From Maribacter huludaoensis (lineage in GTDB: Bacteria > Bacteroidota > Bacteroidia > Flavobacteriales > Flavobacteriaceae), in assembly GCF_029350945.1 (NCBI RefSeq), contig NZ_JARKMS010000006.1:62001-126000 (forward strand): a DNA stretch of 64,000 nucleotides. Direction: 5' to 3'. Both the position numbers and the translations under genes were made by a program. Position 1 is the first letter of the stretch; each line of letters opens with the position of its first letter. Positions 57,272-64,000 of this stretch are shown here, one piece after another. The notes beneath the pieces were generated by a model. The model searched no databases. It saw only the letters and a program-made list of their open reading frames with translations, and was not told the DNA's origin.

Positions 57272-58324
57272 TTAGTTTACATATTGAAGTGCCTTTAGCT
57301 CTTTAATTTGAATATTTCTACCTTCGATCGCAATTAGCCCCTCTTTCTTAAAACCCGATAATGTACGTATTAAACTCTCTGTTGCTATGCCGGCAACACT
57401 TGCCAAATCATTCCTGGAAATTCGTATGGGCTCATTTGGCTTGGTATTCATTAACTCGGCAAATTGGAGTAAGGTCTGCGCCGTTTTTCTTCGAACGGAG
57501 CTATAGGCCATTTGTAATAATTGGGCTTTGATCATTGAAATGTTTTCAGACAACAACTCCATTAATTCCATAGAGATGTTCTTGTTCTCATTCAGTATTG
57601 TTTTGAGGTTATCTTTAGAAATCCCTGCAAGTTCTACTGTTTCTAAAGCCGTGGCAGTCTCTTGGTACGGTACGTTGTTTAAAAAAGAGGTGAAACCTAA
57701 GAAGTCATCTGCTTTAGACAATGAGGTAATCAACTCTTTACCGTCAGTATCCATACAATGGCACTTTACAAGACCTTTTAATATGAGATAAATCTTGTTT
57801 GATCTGGCACCTTCATCATAAATTGATTCCCCTGCTTTAAAACTGGAAACCTCACCATTATCGTCAAAGAAATTTTTGAGTTCATGAACCGTACGTATTT
57901 CATTATCTGTAACACCATGTTCTTTGGTGCTTTCATCTTGCATACGTTTGATCAATTCTGCTTTTGCAAGTCTACTTTCAATAGCGCTGATAAGATCTTC
58001 TTCATCAAAAGGCTTTGTAAGGTAATCATCCGCACCTAGGTCCATTCCTTTCCGTATCTCTTTATGCTCAGTTTTAGCCGATAAAAAGATAAACGGAATT
58101 TGCTTTGTTTTTTCGTTATTTGATAATTGTTGTAGAACTCCATAGCCATCTAATTCTGGCATCATAATGTCGCAAATAATAATGTCCGGCACATCTTCAA
58201 TGGCTGCATTAACACCTATTTTTCCGTTGGGTGCGGTTTTTACGCTATAACCAGCTAATTCTAAAAGTTCTTCCGTGTTTTCTCGTAAGGCCTTGTCATC
58301 TTCGATCAATAGAATTTTTTTCAT
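57272..58324 (-). CDS. Response regulator fused to a CRP/FNR-type DNA-binding module
   Basis: 350 residues. Receiver domain 1-125 with acidic pocket Glu8-Asp9-Asp10, phospho-acceptor Asp52 in ICDIMMPELDG, Ser82 and Lys104 in LTKPF. A short linker is followed by a cyclic-nucleotide-binding-like beta barrel (about 150-265). A CRP-type winged helix-turn-helix completes it (about 290-345; ISRNDLASVAGIATESLIRTL). Output by a CRP module instead of OmpR, NarL or NtrC type is unusual. No [4Fe-4S] cysteines of FNR are visible. It follows its histidine kinase after 4 bases. Confidence 0.92.
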   Translation of the reverse strand: MKKILLIEDDKALRENTEELLELAGYSVKTAPNGKIGVNAAIEDVPDIIICDIMMPELDGYGVLQQLSNNEKTKQIPFIFLSAKTEHKEIRKGMDLGADDYLTKPFDEEDLISAIESRLAKAELIKRMQDESTKEHGVTDNEIRTVHELKNFFDDNGEVSSFKAGESIYDEGARSNKIYLILKGLVKCHCMDTDGKELITSLSKADDFLGFTSFLNNVPYQETATALETVELAGISKDNLKTILNENKNISMELMELLSENISMIKAQLLQMAYSSVRRKTAQTLLQFAELMNTKPNEPIRISRNDLASVAGIATESLIRTLSGFKKEGLIAIEGRNIQIKELKALQYVN

Positions 58325-58328
58325 AATG

Positions 58329-59840
58329 TTAGCTGGTTTTTAAATTAGGTATACTTAGTGTAAACGTAGATCCTACACCAATTTCACTGGTGAATTCTAG
58401 ACTTCCTCCCAAGTTTTCCATATGTTGTTTTGCGATATTCAGACCAATACCGGTACCTTGGGTTAGTAATGCGTTTTCTGCTCTAAAATAGCGATTAAAA
58501 ATATGCTTCTGTTCTTCTTGGGGAATACCAATGCCTTGGTCAATTACACTAATAATTATGTTAGTATTGTTCAATGTGACTTTAATGGTAATAGTAGTAT
58601 CTTCAGGAGAGTACTTTATGGCGTTATGTATTAAATTAGATAAGGCCAACTCTAGTGTTTTTTCATCAAAATTGATGTTTAGCTCGTCAATATTTTCTGG
58701 GTAATGAATTTGTTGACCAGATTTTAATAACATATTACTATTGTATACCACTTCGTTTACAATTTTGCTTAACGGAAATTCTTCTACTTTGTAATTGACT
58801 TTGCCGGACTCTAAACGCTCTACAGATAAAAAATCGGTTAGTATGGTGTCTAAATATTTTACTTTACTTTTAATGGTTGCCACATGTTTGTCCCTCTTTG
58901 GTTGCTGATCGGTCTGAGTATATTTTCCTAGCAATGTGATAGAGGTGAGTATACTACTTAAAGGTGTTTTGAATTCGTGTGACACCAATGATAAAAACCT
59001 GGTCTTTAATTCGTTGAGTTCTTTTTCCACGGCTAAAGCTTCCGTCAATTGCTGTGTGCGTTCCTCAACTTTTTTCTCTAGATTTTCGGTGTAATTTTTT
59101 CTTTCGGTTATGTCTAATATAAATGCTACAAAAACTTTCTTCTTTCCTAATTCGGACAACTGTAAATGAACTTCTACCGGGTAAGTAGAACCATCCTTTC
59201 TACCGTGTACCGTTTCAAATTTAACTTTGGGAATTTCATTAGTAAGTAATGGGGAAATCAATTTTTTAAAGTTTTCTTCATTGAACTCCGGTTTAATATT
59301 TACCGGGGTCATTTCATACATTTCCGTTATGGTATAACCAATGTTTCTTTGTGCTTCTTTATTGACATTCAAAAACTTTAAGGTTTCTGCGTCAAACACA
59401 AAAATTTCGTTAAGTGATTCGTCAAAAATTCGTGCCCAATGACTTAGTTCTTCTTCTTTGTTCTTTCTTTCGGTAATATCGATCACCAAGGCCATAACAT
59501 AAGTAGATCCGTAAAATTCAAACGGATTTAAGCCGGCCTCTACCGGAAATTCTTTGCCACTTTTAGTAATGCCGTAGAGATTTCTACCGTGTCCCATTTG
59601 TCGTTTATCACTATTGGCAATAAACTTGTTTACATGTTTACTATGGTTGGCAAGATATCTTTTGGGTATTAAGATATCCAACGGTTTTCCTAATAATTCT
59701 CCCTTTTCATACCCAAACATTTGTTCTGTAGACGTATTGGTGGCCACTACATTTTGTTGGGCATCAACAACAATAATACCTTCTGAAACTCCTTCTGAAA
59801 GCAAATTGAAGATATCACTGTTCTTTTGAAAATCTTGCAT
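58329..59840 (-). CDS. PAS-domain sensor histidine kinase
   Basis: 503 residues with no membrane segment, so cytosolic. Two PAS domains (about 10-125 and 130-250), each ending in a PAC-like 'DITERK' block, precede a coiled coil (LEKKVEERTQQLTEALAVEKE). HisKA has the phospho-His in SLVSHEFKTPLSS, and HATPase has N-box NLIHNAIKYSP, G1 DQGIGIPQEE and G2 GTGIGLNIA. It presumably phosphorylates the receiver-CRP protein next to it. The signal is unknown; a soluble PAS sensor suits redox, oxygen or a metabolite. A TATATTTG box at 59846-59853 would give an almost leaderless mRNA. Confidence 0.93.
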   Translation of the reverse strand: MQDFQKNSDIFNLLSEGVSEGIIVVDAQQNVVATNTSTEQMFGYEKGELLGKPLDILIPKRYLANHSKHVNKFIANSDKRQMGHGRNLYGITKSGKEFPVEAGLNPFEFYGSTYVMALVIDITERKNKEEELSHWARIFDESLNEIFVFDAETLKFLNVNKEAQRNIGYTITEMYEMTPVNIKPEFNEENFKKLISPLLTNEIPKVKFETVHGRKDGSTYPVEVHLQLSELGKKKVFVAFILDITERKNYTENLEKKVEERTQQLTEALAVEKELNELKTRFLSLVSHEFKTPLSSILTSITLLGKYTQTDQQPKRDKHVATIKSKVKYLDTILTDFLSVERLESGKVNYKVEEFPLSKIVNEVVYNSNMLLKSGQQIHYPENIDELNINFDEKTLELALSNLIHNAIKYSPEDTTITIKVTLNNTNIIISVIDQGIGIPQEEQKHIFNRYFRAENALLTQGTGIGLNIAKQHMENLGGSLEFTSEIGVGSTFTLSIPNLKTS

Positions 59841-59933
59841 AGTATCAAATATATAGATTACGACTGATTTTTATCATATATAAAGTGGGTTCTGAGCTGT
59901 ATTTTCATGGCAAATTCATAGAAAAACTATAAA

Positions 59934-60335
59934 ATGGAAAATACTGCGAAAACAATGAACGGTCTTTATGAGAGCTTAGGAAAGCTTTTTTATGCCGTGG
60001 CTATGTGCGATGGTAGCGTACATAGTAACGAATGGGATAAAGTTAAGGAGTTGGTGAAAGAAGATTGGTTGTACGTTGATGATTTTACGGATCGGTATGG
60101 TACGGACGCCGCTAACCAAATTGAAATTGTATTTGATGTTCTTATGGAAACTTCAAAAGGGAGTAAGGAATGTTTTGGAGAATTTGTGGAATTTTACAAG
60201 GAGCATCCACATGCTTTTTCAGATGAGATAAAAGCCTTGACCCAAAAAACGGCCAAGGCTATTGCAAATTCATTTTCAGGTAACAATAAATCTGAGCTTA
60301 TACTTTTGGCCAAGATCAAATTGTTACTCAACTAA
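59934..60335 (+). CDS. TerB-like helical protein
   Basis: 133 residues, all-helical. LGKLFYAVAMCDGSVHSNEWDKVKELV matches the TerB opening with 'A-x-x-DG-x-Vs-x-x-E'. TerB domains occur in tellurite-resistance and stress operons and may bind metals or membranes; function here is open. It is transcribed against the dehydrogenase at 60338, with only 2 bases between the two stop codons and no terminator. Confidence 0.72.
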   Translation: MENTAKTMNGLYESLGKLFYAVAMCDGSVHSNEWDKVKELVKEDWLYVDDFTDRYGTDAANQIEIVFDVLMETSKGSKECFGEFVEFYKEHPHAFSDEIKALTQKTAKAIANSFSGNNKSELILLAKIKLLLN

Positions 60336-60337
60336 TG

Positions 60338-61813
60338 CTATTTCATTAACTTTTTTATATCTGGGTCTGCGTATATTTTCTGCACCATTTCACTGTACAA
60401 ACTGGAGAATGTCGTATTCTCTGCCAAGTTGCCAAATAACGACTCTTGTTTTATAAAGGCAAGTGGGTCTTCATTGGTTTTACTGGCGGCTTGGTGCAGT
60501 TGGTCTTGCATGGCATCTATAATTTCTATGGATTCACCATCTTTATTTACGCCCTTATCACTATAATAACACCATGCAGCTATTACTAAAGTTGCATATT
60601 TAATACTGCCACCCTTAGCCAGGTTATCTTGAATGGTGGCGATTAAAAATTTTGGAAGTTTTGCCGAACTCTCTGAGCAAATTCTACTAACACTATCCTT
60701 TATGTTTGGGTTGGCAAAACGTTCTTGTAGACTGTCCTTATATGTTGTAAGATCAATACCTTCTAGCTTATCTAATACAGGTGTTGCTTCCTTATCCATA
60801 AAAGCTCTTAAATAGGTAACAAAAAGATCATCTTCCATACAGGCATTAATGGTTGGATGACCATGCAATGCGCCTAAAATGCCTAGCAAGGAATGCCCAG
60901 CGTTTAAAAGGCGCAGTTTCATTTTTTCGTACGGTTTTACATCTGGTACAAATTGTACACCTACTTTTTCAAACGCAGGCCGTCCGTTAGAAAAGTTATC
61001 TTCAATGACCCATTGTATAAAAGGCTCACAAGTTACGGGCCACTCATCTATTAGGTTATAAGTTTGTTCTAAATAATCAATGTCGGCCTGTGTGGTTACA
61101 GGGGTAATGCGATCAACCATGCTGTTAGGAAAGCTTACCTCTTTTTCAATATATGAAGCTAACTCCTCATCTTGTTTGTTGGCAAAAGTTAGCAACATTT
61201 CTTTGGCAACATCTCCGTTGTGTTGAATATTGTCACATGACATTACGGTAAAGGCCGGTAAACCGTTCTCCTTTCTTTTTCTAATGGCAGCGGTCAAAAA
61301 TCCATAAATGGTTTTTGGCTCTTCTGGGTTCGTTAATTCATGTTGCACATCTTTATTCTCAAAATCGAATTCACCTGTAGCCGGATTAAAATTATACCCA
61401 CCTTCCGTGATGGTCAATGATACTATTTTTGTGTCAGGATGCGCCATTTGGTCAATCACGACATTGGGAATATCAAATCCCAATTTAAAATCTATGATAG
61501 CACCAATAACTTCAGAATCAATTTTTCCATCTGGATGTTTGATTATTAAGGTGTACATACCGTCTTGCTGTTGCAATACATCATGTATTTTTTGATCACC
61601 TTTACGTAAGCCTATACCACAAATACCCCATTCAGAAGCATTTTCTTTTTCTTGCAATAAATGGGTGTAATATGCTTGGTGTGCTCTGTGGAACCCACCT
61701 ACGCCAACATGTACAATTCCTGATTTAAGAATATCTCTTTGATAGGATGGTGTGGGCAATTGTCTGCTTATTTCTGCTAAATTCTTCGAGTTCAACATCG
61801 TTTCTTTTGTCAT
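60338..61813 (-). CDS. Mannitol 2-dehydrogenase family polyol dehydrogenase
   Basis: 491 residues, the length of long-chain polyol dehydrogenases. VHVGVGGFHRAHQAYY is the N-terminal nucleotide-binding block, and YEKMKLRLLNAGHSLLG holds the Lys-x-x-x-x-Asn-x-x-His catalytic set. It oxidises a hexitol such as mannitol or another sugar alcohol to a ketose with NAD. Mannitol is abundant in brown algae, which suits a marine host. It lies 3 bases after the NCS1 permease stop, so the two are translationally linked. Confidence 0.92.
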   Translation of the reverse strand: MTKETMLNSKNLAEISRQLPTPSYQRDILKSGIVHVGVGGFHRAHQAYYTHLLQEKENASEWGICGIGLRKGDQKIHDVLQQQDGMYTLIIKHPDGKIDSEVIGAIIDFKLGFDIPNVVIDQMAHPDTKIVSLTITEGGYNFNPATGEFDFENKDVQHELTNPEEPKTIYGFLTAAIRKRKENGLPAFTVMSCDNIQHNGDVAKEMLLTFANKQDEELASYIEKEVSFPNSMVDRITPVTTQADIDYLEQTYNLIDEWPVTCEPFIQWVIEDNFSNGRPAFEKVGVQFVPDVKPYEKMKLRLLNAGHSLLGILGALHGHPTINACMEDDLFVTYLRAFMDKEATPVLDKLEGIDLTTYKDSLQERFANPNIKDSVSRICSESSAKLPKFLIATIQDNLAKGGSIKYATLVIAAWCYYSDKGVNKDGESIEIIDAMQDQLHQAASKTNEDPLAFIKQESLFGNLAENTTFSSLYSEMVQKIYADPDIKKLMK

Positions 61814-61816
61814 TTT

Positions 61817-63535
61817 TTAGCTAATATTTTTAGATTTTCCGCGTAATAATGCCGCGTAGGCAGTAACAAAGTAAACTACCGTGCATATAAACGCATAATA
61901 GTAAAAGGTTTCTCTATTTTCAATGTAAATATTTTCGCTTGCACTGCTAAACAATACAATGCCCGCCAAAATTAAGGTTATGATCAAAGCAATGAGCGAT
62001 ACCACCTTTAAAATTTTTGTGAGTAGCGTGGTGTCCTTCACGGGTTTAGTTTCGGTTAAACTTTTTTCTTCTTGGTAGGAAATGATTTTTTCATTTCTTA
62101 ACCTCTCTTTTTCTTTTTCTTCCGGATATTTATTTTTAGCACCAAATTTACCGGCAAGAACTGTGTAAATGATTATGGTGAAAATCCATGTAGGTATAAA
62201 TAAATAGAAGAAAGACATTACGTTAAACGCATTTAGCCCAAAACCAAAAACTAAACCTAATCCCCAAGAAACAATGGCGGGTGTGCTAAAGGTTAAATTA
62301 CGGTAGGCCGACCAATAACGGGTGTACCCTATTTTTGGGAAAATTTGGTGTTCGGCAAATACTATTGCTCCTACAGGTACAACCAATAGACCAGCATATG
62401 TAAGTAAGGGCAGAATTTGAGAAAACACAAAAGGAAAACAAGCAATGGCAATTGTAATAAGACCAACGATAATGGTTGTTTTTTTACGAGAGTGTCTGTG
62501 GAATATGGCTTGTGCAGCCAACCCTGCCCTATATAAGTTAGTTATTGCAGTGGTCCACCCGGCAACGATAACAATGACAAATCCAGACCATCCTAAAGCA
62601 TAGAAGGCTACATCTCCTGGATCTAATTCAACGATAGTTTTACCTATGATTACAGCTGCACCGGCACCCATAATACCAGCTGCGATCCATGCAACGAAAT
62701 GACCGAACATCATACCCGTACTGGTTGCTAGCCCGTATGATTTCTTTCTGGCAAATCGTAACAAAGCCATATCAATTAAACCAAAGTGGGTAATGGTATT
62801 TGCGGCCCATGCAAAGCCAATAACTTCCAATAATCCTATGCCAGGTTCCCCTGCACTGTTGATTCCGGTCCATATGGATTTATCTCCCAGTGAAATCAAT
62901 TCGTTCCATCCGCCGGGTAACGTAGTTCCTAAAACATCAAGGGACAATGCAGGTAATAAAACCATAGCACCGCTGGTAAACATTACAAATAACCATGGCG
63001 CACATATTCCAGAAAATTCGGATACCGCGTTAAAACCATATAAAGCAATGGATACAACCACCAGACCAACACAGAAAACAATGACCACAAACCACATATT
63101 GGTGGGGTACCAATTAAGTTGTGCCGGAATGTCAAAGGCAAAACGTACCGCAGTGGCAGATACGGTAATCATTGCTGCGGATATAACGGAGAAAATAATG
63201 ACATTGGCCCAATTGTAAAGTTTGGTCATAGAATCCCCCGCAATCTTATTCAGGTAGGTATACAAGCTTAATCTTGTGTCTACGGCGATAGGAGAGGTTA
63301 TGAACGTCCAGCTTAAGACCGCTAATATATTACCGATCAGAAGTCCTAAAATAATATCCATTGTTTTTGCCCCAAGGGCTACGAAAGTAGCTCCAATAAC
63401 AAATTCCGTTGCGGCTACGTGCTCGGCGGCATATAGACCGGCAAAATGAGTCCAATCGTGTAATTTATGTTTTGCAACGGGTAATTGCTCTTCGTTTAAT
63501 TTTTTTAATGCGGAATAATTTTGAGTAGTTGGCAT
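61817..63535 (-). CDS. NCS1-family permease (purine-cytosine permease type) with C-terminal extension
   Basis: 572 residues, against about 420-490 for typical NCS1 members. Twelve membrane segments of the LeuT-like fold are visible (for example AAEHVAATEFVIGATFVALGA for TM1 and FAWAANTITHFGLIDMALL for TM6). A cytosolic charged linker (EEKEKERLRNEKII) and two additional C-terminal helices (LIALIITLILAGIVLF, YAFICTVVYFVTAY) follow. Known substrates are nucleobases, hydantoins and vitamins. Genetic coupling to a polyol dehydrogenase suggests either a divergent substrate or an unrelated pair. Confidence 0.87.
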   Translation of the reverse strand: MPTTQNYSALKKLNEEQLPVAKHKLHDWTHFAGLYAAEHVAATEFVIGATFVALGAKTMDIILGLLIGNILAVLSWTFITSPIAVDTRLSLYTYLNKIAGDSMTKLYNWANVIIFSVISAAMITVSATAVRFAFDIPAQLNWYPTNMWFVVIVFCVGLVVVSIALYGFNAVSEFSGICAPWLFVMFTSGAMVLLPALSLDVLGTTLPGGWNELISLGDKSIWTGINSAGEPGIGLLEVIGFAWAANTITHFGLIDMALLRFARKKSYGLATSTGMMFGHFVAWIAAGIMGAGAAVIIGKTIVELDPGDVAFYALGWSGFVIVIVAGWTTAITNLYRAGLAAQAIFHRHSRKKTTIIVGLITIAIACFPFVFSQILPLLTYAGLLVVPVGAIVFAEHQIFPKIGYTRYWSAYRNLTFSTPAIVSWGLGLVFGFGLNAFNVMSFFYLFIPTWIFTIIIYTVLAGKFGAKNKYPEEKEKERLRNEKIISYQEEKSLTETKPVKDTTLLTKILKVVSLIALIITLILAGIVLFSSASENIYIENRETFYYYAFICTVVYFVTAYAALLRGKSKNIS

Positions 63536-63607
63536 TAGTTGAGTTGGTAGTTAAGTTTGTAATACAATTTATGTAGTATACTGTTCCAATACTTCGTATG
63601 CTTACAT

Positions 63608-63619
63608 CTGTTTGAACAG
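63608..63619. promoter_or_regulatory. Short palindrome upstream of the NCS1 permease
   Basis: CTGTTTGAACAG, with half sites CTGTT and AACAG, lies 73 bases before the permease start in the 194-base gap. It is of the size and symmetry of a LacI- or GntR-type operator. Inference only. Confidence 0.3.
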
Positions 63620-63729
63620 GGGTGCAATGTATTTAAATTATATACAAACTAACACACCTTTTAACAGATTGTAATGCAGTTTTGTGACAAATAGGAATAA
63701 ATATTTAATAAAATGCCAAAAACATAGTG

Positions 63730-64000
63730 TTATTTCTGAAAATCAATAAGTTTTAAACCATTATCAAACTTAATGTTGGTCCAATTTACCTTGACCCAAG
63801 GAGCATCCGTAACATCTGCATTCCATGTAGATTTTTTATATTGACGTTTGGTCGGAATAAGCATGTCGTCTACTTTTTCATATTCCAATACCATTAAGTT
63901 AGGAGTATCCATAGCTCCAAAATCCGCAACGGTAAATAAGAATTGGTCTACTAGCATTGTATTCTTGTTGATATACAATTGATAGATGTCGGTCGGTTTG
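63730..64000 (-). CDS. Hypothetical protein, C-terminal part (cut by the window edge)
   Basis: The frame is open to the right edge. The visible 90 residues begin KPTDIYQLYINKNTMLVDQFLFTVADFG and end NWTNIKFDNGLKLIDFQK. The pattern of a short strand with 'INKNTxLVDQFLFT', then 'MVLEYEK...LIPTKRQY', resembles the LolA-like or DUF6503-type outer-membrane-associated proteins of flavobacteria. The assignment is tentative as most of the protein lies outside. Confidence 0.65.
   Translation of the reverse strand, partial: KPTDIYQLYINKNTMLVDQFLFTVADFGAMDTPNLMVLEYEKVDDMLIPTKRQYKKSTWNADVTDAPWVKVNWTNIKFDNGLKLIDFQK

Noticed and set aside
62793-63218. 141-codon open frame opposite the NCS1 permease
   Set aside because: Antisense shadow of membrane-helix codons; no start signal and no recognisable domain.

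Overview
The window is AT-rich chromosomal DNA from a member of the Bacteroidota, most likely a marine Flavobacteriaceae (Maribacter/Zobellia/Arenibacter-like). The evidence is TonB-dependent receptor architecture with a CarboxypepD_reg-like N-terminus, flavobacterial OmpA lipoproteins, a fused E1 alpha/beta 2-oxoacid dehydrogenase, absence of strong Shine-Dalgarno sequences, several TTG starts, and promoters carrying the Bacteroidota -7 element TAnnTTTG. I see no rRNA, tRNA, CRISPR array, insertion sequence or prophage. Genes are dense and almost all are core functions.

Layout. 1-3.5 kb: end of a penicillin acylase gene, then comM/yifB, followed by a decayed second copy of the comM 3' end. 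3.5-4.6 kb: two poorly characterised proteins, a membrane protein and a zinc-ribbon/endonuclease-like protein. 4.8-8.3 kb: a 5-oxoprolinase operon (Nramp-like transporter, pxpA, pxpB, pxpC) with overlapping genes. 8.3-16.3 kb: the isoleucine/valine cluster ilvD-ilvB-methyltransferase-ilvN-ilvC-ilvA. It is preceded by what looks like a complete leader-peptide attenuator. 16.4-23.9 kb: gapN, a TPR protein, a TonB-dependent receptor, an AraJ-type MFS exporter and a serine hydrolase, separated by clear intrinsic terminators. 23.9-28.8 kb: leuCDAB on the minus strand. 29-46.5 kb: a lipoprotein, recG, an M1 aminopeptidase with a patatin, OmpA-like proteins, an FMN glutamate synthase-like enzyme, an M20 amidohydrolase, a UvrD helicase, a YrdC/Sua5 protein, a glycosyltransferase, a small HsdR_N-type nuclease-like protein and holA. 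46.6-56.2 kb: DoxX, a 2-oxoacid dehydrogenase E1, an M1-like pseudo-peptidase fused to a beta-barrel, a LOG protein and uvrA. 56.3-64 kb: a universal stress protein, a receiver-CRP fusion regulator with its PAS histidine kinase, a TerB-like protein, a polyol dehydrogenase with an NCS1 permease, and the end of an outer-membrane-associated protein of unknown function.

How the genes work together. The strongest theme is branched-chain amino acids. IlvA, IlvBN, IlvC and IlvD make Ile and Val, and LeuABCD make Leu. The E1 at 47-49.6 kb probably oxidises the corresponding branched 2-oxoacids. The best candidate for something undescribed is the ilv leader at 8372-8487. It encodes an 18-residue peptide with 10 Ile/Leu/Val residues. 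An antiterminator helix overlapping the peptide stop codon competes with a terminator hairpin ending in seven T. Secondary points of interest are the Nramp homologue lacking metal-site residues in the pxp operon, a large RNA stem between ilvC and ilvA, the M1 pseudo-peptidase/beta-barrel fusion, a degenerate OmpA-like protein, and the decayed comM copy with a 19-bp direct repeat.
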